DNA of 64,000 nucleotides, from the NCBI GenBank assembly GCA_009646425.1, contig WJBW01000002.1, forward strand, positions 436,733 to 500,732. Reading direction: 5' to 3'. The notes beneath the pieces were generated by a model that saw only the letters and a program-made list of their open reading frames with translations, was not told where the DNA came from and ran no database searches. Position numbers and translations under genes: made by a program. The stretch is from Burkholderiales bacterium LSUCC0115. Its GTDB lineage: Bacteria > Pseudomonadota > Gammaproteobacteria > Burkholderiales > Burkholderiaceae_A. Below, piece after piece: positions 36,012 through 45,248 of this stretch; the stretch's first letter is position 1, and each line of letters starts with the position of its first letter.

Positions 36012-38738
36012 ATGAAAGACAGCCTCCAGCCCGCCGCCGCCAACAGCCTGCCCACCATCCGCAGACTCGACTACACCCCGCCCAGCCACCAGATTCCCAC
36101 CATGGCCCTGCACTTCGAGCTGGGCCTGGAGAGCACCCTGGTGACCAGCGAGTTCGCCTACATCAGCCAGACCGGGCAGCCAGTTGATCTGGTGCTCGAT
36201 GGCGATGAACTGGTCTTTGTCAGAGCCTGGCTGAATGGGCAGGCGCTGGCGGTCGGTGATCTGCAAGTCAGCGAGCAACAATTGGTGCTGCCCGCCGCTT
36301 TGGCGGGCATCGAAGGACGGCTCACCGTGCAGACCCGACTCAACCCAACGGCCAACACGGAGCTGATGGGCCTGTATGCCTCGCGCGGTGGTCTCTACAC
36401 TCAATGCGAGTCCCAGGGTTTTCGGCGCATCACCTACTGCCTGGACCGGCCCGATGTCTTGTCGATCTACACCGTGACCCTGCGTGGCAAGGCCAGCGAA
36501 TTCCCCACCTTGCTCTCCAACGGCAACCTCATCAAACAGGTCACTGAGGGCGAGCACCTGGTCTGCACTTGGCACGACCCCTTCCCCAAACCAAGTTACC
36601 TGTTCGCTCTGGTGGCAGCCGACCTACAGTGCATTGAAGAGACAGTCACCAGTGCCAGCGGAGCCCAGAAGCTATTACAGGTCTATACAAAGGCCCAGGA
36701 TATTGGTCGGGCTGACTTTGCGCTTCAAAGCCTCAAGCGTGCCGTCTTCTGGGACGAAAAGCGGTTTGGCCTAGAGTTGGATCTGGAGCGCTTCATGATC
36801 GTCGCCGTGCCGGACTTTAATTCGGGGGCCATGGAGAACAAGGGCCTTAACCTGTTCAACACCAAATACGTGCTGGCCGATCCTCAGACTGCTACCGACC
36901 GCGACCACGAGTTGGTCGAGGCCGTGATTGGTCACGAGTATTTCCACAACTGGACCGGCAACCGGATCACCTGTCGCGACTGGTTTCAGCTGACCCTCAA
37001 AGAGGGCCTAACGGTTTTCAGAGACCAAGAATTCACCGCCGACATCCTGGCCCATGGCCTGCCGACGGCCCAAGCTGCCAGCGCCAGAGCCGTCAAGCGA
37101 ATCGATGATGTGCGCACCCTGCGGGCTCATCAATTCCCCGAAGATGCAGGCCCCATGGCCCACCCCATTCGGCCAGCCGAGTACCAGGAAATCCGAAATT
37201 TCTACACGGCGACCGTCTACGAAAAAGGGGCCGAAGTCATTCGCATGCTCCAGACCCTCTTAGGCATCGATGGCTTTCGAAAAGGCATGGATCTCTACTT
37301 CGCGCGGCACGATGGTTCGGCTGCCACCTGTGAAGACTTTGTCTCTTCGATCCTGGATGCCAACGACAGAGGCGACTTGTTCGAAGCCTTCATGCGCTGG
37401 TACGCAACACCTGGCACCCCACTGGTTCGCGTCAGTGATCAGTTCGACCCGTCGACCGGTCAATACAGCCTGACCTTTGAGCAACACCTCAGCAGCAAGA
37501 GTCCTCAGCAAGCGCCTCTGCCCATTCCCATGGTCTTGGGTTTTCTGACACCAAGTGGCGAGTTGCTTCGCTCCGCCCCCTTGCCCAGTCAACTCTTGCT
37601 GACCGAGCAGACCACCACCGTGAGCTTCCAACTCGACACGGCAGATCAACAACAACTGGCGGGCCGCGCACCGGTCCCCTCGCTGCTGCGTGGCTTCAGT
37701 GCGCCGGTCCTGCTCGACTATCCCTACTCGATCGAGCAGCTGCAGACCCTGGCCCAGTTTGATTCAGATGCCTTCAACCGCTGGGATGCCTGCCAGCGAC
37801 TGATCATGGGTCACCTGCTGGCCAAGCCCGCCGTCGAGGGGCAGGCTGTGGCCAAGAGTCTGGTGAGCATTCTGTTGGATGACCAGTTGTCACCGGGCTT
37901 CAAAACCCAGTGCTGGCAGCTGCCCTCCGAAGCGGTTGTCGCCGAGGCCTGGGCTCAACAGGGTTGTGCCATTGACCCACAGGCCATTCGGCTCAAGACC
38001 ATGGCCCTCAGCAGAGTCCTGGCTCAGGCTGGCCAGACCGCCCTCCAGGCACTCGATGCCAGCCTGGATCAGGCCACTTCCCAGAGCTACAGCCCAGACG
38101 CCAGCAGCGTCGGCCGTCGGGCCCTGGGCCACTTGGCGCAGTCTCTGGTCAATCTACTGGATGACTCTGACGGCCGCCGCGCACAACTGCTCGCCCGTTA
38201 CCAGGCCTGCAACAACATGACTGCCCGTATGGCCCATCTGTCTGGCCTGATTGCCTTGGGCGATGGCCAAGGCCAATATGCCCAGCAGGCCTTAGACGAT
38301 TTTGCCCAGCGGTTTGCCGACAACATGCTGGCCATGGACAAGTGGTTCACCGTGCAGATCACCACCACCCGGCTCTCCGATCCAGAGGGTCAGAACACCG
38401 CTGCCATCGTAGAGACGCTGCTCGCCGACCCTCGCTACGACATCGCCAATCCGAATCGTGTTCGATCGGTTCTTGGGGCCTTCTTCGCAGGCAACCTGGC
38501 GGGCTTCCACCAGGCCAATGGCCGTGGCTATCAACTCTGGGCTCGGGAGCTGGGTCGTTTGGATCAACGCAATGGTCAGCTGGCGGCTCGGCTGGCCCGG
38601 TCGCTGGATCGCTGGCGAGCCTATGAACCCGGTCGCAAAGCAGGCATGCAGACCGCGATTGCTCAGTTGGCCGGCGGTAACAAACGGTCAGCCGACATGA
38701 CCGAGGTCTGCGAGCGCTTGCTCAAAGAGAACTGCTAA
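36012..38738 (+). CDS. pepN: Aminopeptidase N (M1 family)
   Basis: A cytoplasmic zinc aminopeptidase of about 908 residues, the usual PepN size. The GAMEN substrate motif appears as FNSGAMENKGLN. The zinc site is H308-E-Y-F-H in VIGHEYFHNWTG, with the third ligand Glu in LKEGLTVFRDQEF. A catalytic Tyr lies in NFYTATVYEKGAEV. I chose the ATG at 36012; a TTG three codons upstream is also possible. There is no Shine-Dalgarno, and TATACC lies 10 nt before the ATG, so the leader may be only a few nucleotides. Confidence 0.96.
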   Translation: MKDSLQPAAANSLPTIRRLDYTPPSHQIPTMALHFELGLESTLVTSEFAYISQTGQPVDLVLDGDELVFVRAWLNGQALAVGDLQVSEQQLVLPAALAGIEGRLTVQTRLNPTANTELMGLYASRGGLYTQCESQGFRRITYCLDRPDVLSIYTVTLRGKASEFPTLLSNGNLIKQVTEGEHLVCTWHDPFPKPSYLFALVAADLQCIEETVTSASGAQKLLQVYTKAQDIGRADFALQSLKRAVFWDEKRFGLELDLERFMIVAVPDFNSGAMENKGLNLFNTKYVLADPQTATDRDHELVEAVIGHEYFHNWTGNRITCRDWFQLTLKEGLTVFRDQEFTADILAHGLPTAQAASARAVKRIDDVRTLRAHQFPEDAGPMAHPIRPAEYQEIRNFYTATVYEKGAEVIRMLQTLLGIDGFRKGMDLYFARHDGSAATCEDFVSSILDANDRGDLFEAFMRWYATPGTPLVRVSDQFDPSTGQYSLTFEQHLSSKSPQQAPLPIPMVLGFLTPSGELLRSAPLPSQLLLTEQTTTVSFQLDTADQQQLAGRAPVPSLLRGFSAPVLLDYPYSIEQLQTLAQFDSDAFNRWDACQRLIMGHLLAKPAVEGQAVAKSLVSILLDDQLSPGFKTQCWQLPSEAVVAEAWAQQGCAIDPQAIRLKTMALSRVLAQAGQTALQALDASLDQATSQSYSPDASSVGRRALGHLAQSLVNLLDDSDGRRAQLLARYQACNNMTARMAHLSGLIALGDGQGQYAQQALDDFAQRFADNMLAMDKWFTVQITTTRLSDPEGQNTAAIVETLLADPRYDIANPNRVRSVLGAFFAGNLAGFHQANGRGYQLWARELGRLDQRNGQLAARLARSLDRWRAYEPGRKAGMQTAIAQLAGGNKRSADMTEVCERLLKENC

Positions 38739-38742
38739 GCAA

Positions 38743-38759
38743 GGGGCTCCCAGAGCCCT
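38743..38759. terminator. Small hairpin between convergent pepN and the M20 gene
   Basis: GGGCTC and GAGCCC form a 6-bp stem with a 3-nt loop within the 29-bp convergent gap. There is no T-tract on either strand, so it is only a weak candidate for a bidirectional terminator. Confidence 0.3.
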
Positions 38760-38767
38760 CTCAAGCC

Positions 38768-39973
38768 CTACTGCGAAAGACGGGCCTGCACCAGGCTGAG
38801 CCAGAAATGGGCGCCCACAGGGATTAGTCGGTCGTTGAAGTCATAGCTCGGGTTGTGGAGTGCACAAGGCCCAAGTCCATGGCCTGAATCGCGGTGAGCA
38901 CCACTGAGCTCGCCATTGCCCAAAAAGATGTAACTGCCCGGTCTTTCCAGCAGCATGTAGGCAAAGTCCTCTGCTCCCATGGTGGGTTCCACAGGCAGCC
39001 TCACCATGTCAGACCCGACCATGGCCTTGGCCACCTCTGCGGCCGCATGGGTCTGATCCGGATGGTTAATGGTCGGCGGGTACTGTCGCTCAAAGGTCAG
39101 TCGCGCATGCGCGCCAAACGCCAAAGGCAGCTGATCGCAGATACGACCCATGGTGGACTCCACCAAATCCAAAGCCTCTAGGCTGAAGGTCCTCACTGTG
39201 CCTTTGAGTAGACAAGTATTGGGAATCACATTGATCGCCTCACCGGCCTGAATCTGTGTCACCGAGACCACCACCGCATCAATCGGCTTGCTGGTGCGCG
39301 TCACAATCGACTGAAAGGCCTGCACCAAGTGACTGGCGACCAACACAGGGTCGACGCCAAGGTGAGGCATGGCCGCATGCGCGCCCTTGCCCTCGATGCT
39401 GACCTGGAACTGATTGCTCGAGGCCATAATGGGACCGGGATTGAGACCAAATTCAGCCTCTCGCAGGCCGGGCCAGTTGTGGATGGCATAGACCTCGTCG
39501 CAGTTGAAGCGATCAAAGAGGCCGTCCTCAATCATGGCCTTGGCGCCACCACCGCCCTCTTCGGCGGGTTGGAAGATCAGCGCCACTCGCCCAGCAAACT
39601 CGCGGGATTCCACCAGCAAGCGAGCACCAGCCAGCAGCATGGCCGTGTGACCATCGTGCCCGCAGGCATGCATCTTGCCCTGGTGTCGGCTGGCATGGGC
39701 AAAGGTGTTGCTCTCGGTCATGGGCAAGGCATCCATGTCAGCCCTCAGACCAATCATGCGGCTGCCGGGGAGCTGACCCTGAACAAGGCCCACCACACCG
39801 GTGCCTCCAATGCCCTCGTGAACCTCATCCACCCCCATGGCCCGAAGCTGCTCGGCCACCACTTTGGCAGTCCGAAACTCCTCGAACTTCAACTCTGGGT
39901 GAGCATGAATGTCACGCCGTACCGTTTTGAATTCAGAGAGCCGGGTATCGGCCATAAGGTCTTTTAGATTCAT
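38768..39973 (-). CDS. M20 family amidohydrolase (hippurate hydrolase-like)
   Basis: A 401-residue zinc or manganese peptidase/amidohydrolase. It has the family blocks VRRDIHAHPELKFEE, LRADMDALPM, KMHACGHDGHTAMLLAGA and LIFQPAEEGGGGAKAMI, then the lid domain and a final ALHNPSYDFND. The M20D group cleaves N-acyl amino acids, such as hippurate or N-acetyl amino acids; the substrate is not clear. The ATG at 39973 gives the usual N-terminus; the longer frame to 40012 is not conserved. It is divergent from the atypical small ORF. Confidence 0.92.
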   Translation of the reverse strand: MNLKDLMADTRLSEFKTVRRDIHAHPELKFEEFRTAKVVAEQLRAMGVDEVHEGIGGTGVVGLVQGQLPGSRMIGLRADMDALPMTESNTFAHASRHQGKMHACGHDGHTAMLLAGARLLVESREFAGRVALIFQPAEEGGGGAKAMIEDGLFDRFNCDEVYAIHNWPGLREAEFGLNPGPIMASSNQFQVSIEGKGAHAAMPHLGVDPVLVASHLVQAFQSIVTRTSKPIDAVVVSVTQIQAGEAINVIPNTCLLKGTVRTFSLEALDLVESTMGRICDQLPLAFGAHARLTFERQYPPTINHPDQTHAAAEVAKAMVGSDMVRLPVEPTMGAEDFAYMLLERPGSYIFLGNGELSGAHRDSGHGLGPCALHNPSYDFNDRLIPVGAHFWLSLVQARLSQ

Positions 39974-40184
39974 ATGGTCATTATGGCTTAGTGCTACACA
40001 GGTCCCAAGCAATACCCCCCGTACGGTCGGCGATTAGCCTGGCTGGCAGGAGGCAGCCATTGGCAGCCTGAGTCTCTCGGCCAGACGGCTTGGGTCTGAT
40101 CATCACATCCAAGAACAACTGGCCAGCCGACTCTGGGTCACCAGCGAAGGCCTGGCGCTGGGTCGACTCTCGGATGCCAACCTG

Positions 40185-40742
40185 GTGATCCACAGCACGG
40201 GCTTTTCTGCAGCCAGCATGCAGCAGAACCAACAGGCCGCACGCCAGGCCGATGGGCAGGGCAGAATCTGGTTTCCGAATGCACCGAGTTGGTCGAGGCC
40301 CGATTACCGCATCGCCGCCAAGTCACTGCCCTTCTACATTGACTGGCTTGGCGGTCAGATCAACCTACCCACCACCAAACGCAGGACCTATCGGGTAGAC
40401 CATCGTGAATCCTGGCGGCTGCAACTCAGCAGCCGGCTCAACCTGGCACCAGTTGTATTGGCGGGCATCACGGATATTCGGCGACGAGGTGGCGCCCCGG
40501 TGAGTTTCAGTCCAGATGGTTATGTGGATCTGAACCAGCCCTCTGACCTACCCCTCCTGGTGAGGAGCAGGGATTGCAGCCTGCGACTCTGCGGGCAGCC
40601 GCAGGTCCAGCCTAATGAAAATGGGGAGCTGGTCCTCGACTGTACCGTCGATTCACAACCCCCCAAAGGTCCGTCAAGGCAGCCAGACAGCAGGCCGCTG
40701 ATTGAGGCGCAGACTAGTGAGCCGCCCCCATCATCTGGTTAG
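40185..40742 (+). CDS. Unrecognised protein with atypical codon use
   Basis: I do not recognise this 185-residue ORF. The frame is open from 40038, so the coding part could be longer at the 5' side with a non-ATG start; GTG at 40185 is the first usual start codon. No signal peptide, membrane segment or known motif is visible. The C-terminal 35 residues are rich in Pro, Ser and Gln and probably disordered. Codon use is unlike the neighbours, with several AGG arginine codons and less bias at third positions. This fits a recently acquired or decaying gene. It overlaps the end of the convergent dctM gene by 29 bp. Confidence 0.45.
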   Translation: MIHSTGFSAASMQQNQQAARQADGQGRIWFPNAPSWSRPDYRIAAKSLPFYIDWLGGQINLPTTKRRTYRVDHRESWRLQLSSRLNLAPVVLAGITDIRRRGGAPVSFSPDGYVDLNQPSDLPLLVRSRDCSLRLCGQPQVQPNENGELVLDCTVDSQPPKGPSRQPDSRPLIEAQTSEPPPSSG

Positions 40743-42057
40743 GCAGCCACAGGGCCAGGTCAGGGAAGACCGCCAGGATGAACATCGACGCGAACATCAA
40801 GAACACGAAAGGCATGGAGCCAATCAAGATGTCCTTCAATGACACATCCGGCACAACCCCCTTGAGCACATACAAGTTCAGTCCCACAGGTGGTGTAATC
40901 AGACCAATCTCCATGTTGATGGTCAGAATCACAGCAAACCAGATCAGATCGAAGTTGTTGGCTTCCAAGACCGGCGTCAGGATGGGCATCACCATCAAAA
41001 TGATCGCCACCGGTGGCAGGAACATGCCGGCCACCAGCAAGAAGACGTTAATGGCCGCCATCAGCACCCAGCGGTTGAGCCCCAGATCCACCAGCCACTG
41101 TGCCGCACTCTGCGTCACATAGAGCAGCGACATCATGTAAGAGAACACGGCAGCGGCAGCAATGATCATCAGGATCATGGTCGACTCGCGAACCGTCTCA
41201 CGGAAGATCTTCCACTGATCCTGTCGCGTGCGAGCCTTGTAGATCACCACCACCAGGGCCAAGGCCAGGGCAGCAGAGATGGCCGCCACCTCGGACGGCG
41301 TGGCAATGCCGCCATACATGGCATAGGCAATCATGATGACGATCAGAATGAACGGGGCGACACGGCCCAGGCCATCCATCTTCTCTGCGAAGGTATAGCG
41401 AATCGACTCGAACTCACGATTGGCCAGCGCATGCGCCGCCTGCAGCTTGCGCTCAGCCACCAGGCTGACCAGCCAGGCATAGGCTGCGAACATGAGGACC
41501 AGCATGATGCCGGGAATCACCCCAGCCAAGAACAGCCGTCCAATGGACGTCTCTGTTGAGATGCCATACAAAATCATGGTAATCGACGGCGGGATCAAAA
41601 TGCCCAGGGTGCCGCCAGCACAGACCGAGCCCGTGGCCAATCGGATCGGAATCCCACGGCGACGCATCTCCGGCACACCAGCCTTGCCAATCGCAGCGGC
41701 CGTGGCGGGACTCGAACCACTGATCGCGCTGAACAGACCGCAGGCCAAGATATTGGCGATCACCAAGCCTCCCGGCACACGAGCCAGCCAACGGTGCAAG
41801 GACTCGTAGATGTCTCGGCCAGCGTTGGTGCCACCAATCGCAGCGCCCAGCAAGATGAACAAAGGAATGGTGAGCAAGGCGAACGAGGCCAGCTCGTCCA
41901 TCATCACGATTGGAATGTTGGCCAGTGGGGCCGCGCCCTCAAAGGCCACCAAGAAACCAACCGAAATCAGCGTCAGGCCCCAGGCAATGGGCAAGCCTGA
42001 GAACAAGACGATGAGGGTGGCCAGCAGAATCAGGCCGCCAATTTGAAGTTCACTCAT
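40714..42057 (-). CDS. dctM: TRAP transporter large permease DctM (second system)
   Basis: Large membrane subunit of a second TRAP transporter, 447 residues with about 12 hydrophobic segments. Family motifs include FALLTIPLFILLGAAIGG, AISGSSPATAAAIGKAGVPEM, AGGTLGILIPPSITMILYG and GLITPPVGLNLYVLKGV. The start overlaps the dctQ stop by 4 bp. Sequence is clearly different from the first system at 21.4 kb, so this is a separate transporter and not a recent duplicate. Confidence 0.95.
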   Translation of the reverse strand: MSELQIGGLILLATLIVLFSGLPIAWGLTLISVGFLVAFEGAAPLANIPIVMMDELASFALLTIPLFILLGAAIGGTNAGRDIYESLHRWLARVPGGLVIANILACGLFSAISGSSPATAAAIGKAGVPEMRRRGIPIRLATGSVCAGGTLGILIPPSITMILYGISTETSIGRLFLAGVIPGIMLVLMFAAYAWLVSLVAERKLQAAHALANREFESIRYTFAEKMDGLGRVAPFILIVIMIAYAMYGGIATPSEVAAISAALALALVVVIYKARTRQDQWKIFRETVRESTMILMIIAAAAVFSYMMSLLYVTQSAAQWLVDLGLNRWVLMAAINVFLLVAGMFLPPVAIILMVMPILTPVLEANNFDLIWFAVILTINMEIGLITPPVGLNLYVLKGVVPDVSLKDILIGSMPFVFLMFASMFILAVFPDLALWLPNQMMGAAH

Positions 42058-42557
42058 GCTCGGGCCTCCGTCTGCTCAGATGTGGCGCCCAGCAGGCGTC
42101 CGATTTCAGCGATGTATTGCGCAACCGTGATGCCCAATCCAATCGGCATGGTGGCAAAGAGCGGCCACTTGTAAGGAGCCCAGACACTTTCGGTGCGCTC
42201 ACCCTTGATGAAGGCATGCGCCGTCAGATCCCAGCCCTTGATGGCCAGAAACAAGACCACCAGCAGGCCTATCGACATGGTGAAAAGGCTCAGGGTTCGG
42301 GCAGCGCCGGGAGCCAAATAGGTCGCCAGCAGATCCACACCCACGTGACCATTGGTCTTCAGGGTGTAAGGGCAGGCCAAGAACAGTGAACAGACCATCA
42401 TGAAGACCCCGAGCTCCAGCTCCCAAGAGGTCGAATAGCCCATGGTCCGGTAGGCCACCATCCAACAGATCACCACCACAGCTACAAACAGCATGACGCC
42501 GGCGACAACCGCCAATGCGTCACTCAAGCGATCCATAAACGCGATATAGGCACGCAT
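42054..42557 (-). CDS. dctQ: TRAP transporter small permease DctQ (second system)
   Basis: A small four-helix membrane subunit of about 167 residues. The family-like segment STSWELELGVFMMVCSLFLA lies in the second hydrophobic segment and TNGHVGVDLLATYL follows it. I prefer the ATG at 42557, which has a GGAAA site; a GTG at 42569 is also possible. A long hairpin lies between dctP and this gene and may lower its expression relative to the binding protein. Confidence 0.9.
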   Translation of the reverse strand: MRAYIAFMDRLSDALAVVAGVMLFVAVVVICWMVAYRTMGYSTSWELELGVFMMVCSLFLACPYTLKTNGHVGVDLLATYLAPGAARTLSLFTMSIGLLVVLFLAIKGWDLTAHAFIKGERTESVWAPYKWPLFATMPIGLGITVAQYIAEIGRLLGATSEQTEARA

Positions 42558-42585
42558 TGTGATTTCCACTAGTCCCGTTAATTTA

Positions 42586-42620
42586 AAGGAGGCGTCGGGT
42601 GAACCACCCGAGGCCTCCTT
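42586..42620 (-). promoter_or_regulatory. Long hairpin between dctP and dctQ
   Basis: A 16-position stem with one mismatch (42586-42601 with 42605-42620) and a 3-nt loop, in the 98-bp space after dctP. On the transcribed strand it is followed by TTTAAATT, a poor T-tract. It could be a partial terminator or an RNase-blocking stem that keeps binding-protein mRNA more abundant than the permease part. Confidence 0.7.
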
Positions 42621-42655
42621 GATGTCACTGCTAAAAAGAAACGTCTAACTCAGGT

Positions 42656-43678
42656 TTACTTCTTGGCAGCCGCCTTGGTCAGCTCATCCATCAGGCCTTT
42701 GGCCGTGGGCGAGATCTTGGCGTACTCGGGATAGGCGGTCTTCTTGGCCAGAGCAACCCAGGCGTCGAACTCGGCCTTGCTCATCTCACGAGCAGTACCA
42801 CCAGCCTTCTTGTAAGCCTCAGCCATCTTGTCGGTGGCCTCGCGCTGAAGAGTCAAGAAGAAAGCATCGGACTTCTCGGCTGCTGCCTCGAAAGCCTTTT
42901 TCTGCTTGTCAGACAGCTTGTCCCAAGCCTGCTTGGACATCACCAGAGGCTGCAGCAGCATCCACAGGGCACTGTCGCCACCAACGGTGGCATGCTTGGT
43001 CTGCTCGTACAGACGCATGGAGACGAAGGTCTCAGCCGAAGTCAGCGTGCCGGTCAAAACGCCGGACTGGAGGCCCGAATAAATCTCGGAAGATGCCATG
43101 GCGGTCACCGAGGCACCGGCCGTCTTCAACATGGACTCAAAGGTGGGGTCTGCAGCGCGAAGCTTCTGACCAGCAACCGAGTCAGGACCAGCAACAGGCT
43201 TGTCCTTAGTGGCGAAACCACCGGGGGTCCACCACCAGGTGATGATGCGGAAACCGTTTTTCTCGGCCAGCGCCTGCAGCTTGGTGTAATAGCCAGTCTT
43301 CTTCAGGCCCATGGCGAAGTCGAGGTTGGGGATGGTGCCCGGCAGAATCACAGCCGAGAACTCCTTGGCCTTACCCACCGCATAGGACATGGGGAAGATG
43401 GCCATTTCGAGGGTGCCGTTTTGCAGGGCATCGAGCTGGGCCACTGGTTTGATACCCAGGGACTGGGCTGGGTAGATCCGGAACTTGATGCTGGGATCAG
43501 CCTTTTCAACTTCCTTCACAAAGATACGGGCAGCGCGGTCACGGCCGTCAACGTTGGCCTTCCACTGGTGCGAGATCTTGATCTCCATGGCCTGGGCGAT
43601 GGATGCCGAAAGGCCCATGGCGGCTGCCAGGCCAGCGATGGCCAGAGGCTTGCCAACCGATTTAAACAAACGCTTCAT
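42656..43678 (-). CDS. dctP: TRAP transporter substrate-binding protein DctP (second system)
   Basis: Periplasmic binding protein of the second TRAP system, 340 residues. A Sec signal peptide with a KRLF start ends at AQA, near residue 29. The mature part starts MEIKISHQWKANVDGRDRAA and contains RIYPAQSLG and the ligand-binding LRAADPTFESMLKTAGA. AAGGAG lies 7 nt before the ATG, the best ribosome site in this part of the window. The gene follows an SDR gene with a 115-bp gap that probably holds a promoter. Confidence 0.95.
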   Translation of the reverse strand: MKRLFKSVGKPLAIAGLAAAMGLSASIAQAMEIKISHQWKANVDGRDRAARIFVKEVEKADPSIKFRIYPAQSLGIKPVAQLDALQNGTLEMAIFPMSYAVGKAKEFSAVILPGTIPNLDFAMGLKKTGYYTKLQALAEKNGFRIITWWWTPGGFATKDKPVAGPDSVAGQKLRAADPTFESMLKTAGASVTAMASSEIYSGLQSGVLTGTLTSAETFVSMRLYEQTKHATVGGDSALWMLLQPLVMSKQAWDKLSDKQKKAFEAAAEKSDAFFLTLQREATDKMAEAYKKAGGTAREMSKAEFDAWVALAKKTAYPEYAKISPTAKGLMDELTKAAAKK

Positions 43679-43793
43679 GCGGGTCTCCTTGAGAATTAAA
43701 AGACTGAGTCTTTGCTCAACCCACATCATGGATGGCGGGCGGTATTGCTGCATCGGGGAAATCCCCCGAATCGCAGGCCGGCCGCTCGCAGGA

Positions 43794-44570
43794 TTAACCC
43801 CTGCCCACAAACGGCATGTTGGTCGCCATGATGGTCATGAATTGAATGTTGGCGGCCAGTGGCAGTCTGGCCATCTGGACCACGGCATCGGCCACATGAG
43901 GCATGGGCATCAGCGGCTCGGCCTTGCGGCTGCCGTCAGCCTGCAGAGCACCTGCACCAAAACCGGTCGTCATTTCGGAGGCCGCATTACCAATGTCGAT
44001 CTGACCACAGGCAATCGAAAAAGGTCTGCCATCTAAAGACAATTGCTTGGTCAATCCAGTGATCGCATGTTTGGTCGTGGTGTAGGCCACCGACAGTGGC
44101 CGTGGGGCATGGGCCGATATGGAGCCATTGTTGATGATGCGGCCACCCTGCGGGTCTTGGTGTCGCATCAATCGAAAGGCTGCCCGCGCACAGAGAAAGG
44201 CACCGGTCAGGTTGATGTCCACAGCCTGACGCCACTGAGCTACTGACATCTCATCGATCAAGGTTCCCGGCGGAAAGATGCCCGCGTTGTTAAAGAGCAG
44301 GTCCAGTCGACCATGGTCGGACTTGATGCGGTCAAACAACGCGTCGACCTGCTGCTCATCGGAAATGTCGCAGCTGAGGGCCTGTCCGCTGGCTGAGGCG
44401 CCCAGCGTCTCCTGTAAAGGTTCCAGCCGCCGCCCGACCGCCGCCACTGTCCAGCCATCAGCCATCAGCGCCCGGGCGGCGGCCCGACCAATGCCACTGC
44501 CAGCACCCGTGACCAGAGCGATACCGCGTTGTTGTGTTCCAGCGTCTTTTGTTGCCGATGCGTTTGTCAT
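43794..44570 (-). CDS. Short-chain dehydrogenase/reductase (SDR)
   Basis: A 258-residue NAD(P)-dependent oxidoreductase. The cofactor motif [14 protein letters not shown], the NNAG motif, the Ser of NNGSISAH and the catalytic Y-T-T-T-K in [13 protein letters not shown] are all present. The Arg-rich [10 protein letters not shown] after the second strand suggests NADP preference. The substrate is unknown; being upstream of a TRAP system it may act on the imported organic acid or on its product. The ATG at 44570 is chosen over the upstream start at 44618. Confidence 0.9.
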   Translation of the reverse strand: MTNASATKDAGTQQRGIALVTGAGSGIGRAAARALMADGWTVAAVGRRLEPLQETLGASASGQALSCDISDEQQVDALFDRIKSDHGRLDLLFNNAGIFPPGTLIDEMSVAQWRQAVDINLTGAFLCARAAFRLMRHQDPQGGRIINNGSISAHAPRPLSVAYTTTKHAITGLTKQLSLDGRPFSIACGQIDIGNAASEMTTGFGAGALQADGSRKAEPLMPMPHVADAVVQMARLPLAANIQFMTIMATNMPFVGRG

Positions 44571-44651
44571 GCCAGTTCCGTTTGAGAGACGTTGAAGAAA
44601 ATGTTGAGACAATCCCAACTTCTGCTTGATTGATCAGCAAAGGATGCTGCC

Positions 44652-45248
44652 ATGTCCGCCTCAAAAGATCTCTGCGTGTTTTACCTGCATGGGTTTAAAA
44701 GTTCCCCGGCCTCAAGCAAGGCGGTCATGATTGGCCAGTGGCTGGCCGAGAAGGGCGTCGCCTATGAATGCCCGGCCCTGGACATCAGCCCCCTCATCGC
44801 CCTGGACCAGATCGAAACCTTGATCGACGAACGGTTGGCCCAAGGGCTCTCGCCCCGACTCATTGGCAGCTCTCTGGGCGGCTTTTACGCCACCTGGCTC
44901 ATGGAGCAGCACCCAGCCAAAGACCAGATGCGGGCCGCACTGCTGAATCCCGCCTGTTGGCCCAGCCGTGACCTGGCCGGACAGGTGGGCACGCACAAAG
45001 CCTGGCACTCGGACGAGATCCTGGCTTTTCGAGACACCTATCTTCAGGATCTGAAGGCGATGGAGGTTGGCCTGAGCCAACCCGAGCGTTACCTGGTGGT
45101 CGCAGCCCAAGGCGACGAGCTGCTGGACTGGAAGGACATGGTGGCGCGTTACCCAGGCGCACAGCACCTGGTGATTCCGGGATCTGATCACGGTCTGTCG
45201 GACTTTCCGGACCACTGGCCGGCGGTGTCCGACTTTCTCTTGCGCTAG
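44652..45248 (+). CDS. YqiA/YcfP family alpha/beta-fold esterase
   Basis: A 198-residue hydrolase. It begins with the family strand FYLHGFKSSPASSKA, has the nucleophile elbow G-S-S-L-G-G in LIGSSLGGFYATWL and ends with a GSDHGLSDF histidine. E. coli YqiA is an esterase acting on short acyl esters such as palmitoyl-CoA and p-nitrophenyl esters in vitro; the physiological substrate is unknown. Stop codon interlocks with the convergent MFS gene as CTAG. Confidence 0.88.
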   Translation: MSASKDLCVFYLHGFKSSPASSKAVMIGQWLAEKGVAYECPALDISPLIALDQIETLIDERLAQGLSPRLIGSSLGGFYATWLMEQHPAKDQMRAALLNPACWPSRDLAGQVGTHKAWHSDEILAFRDTYLQDLKAMEVGLSQPERYLVVAAQGDELLDWKDMVARYPGAQHLVIPGSDHGLSDFPDHWPAVSDFLLR

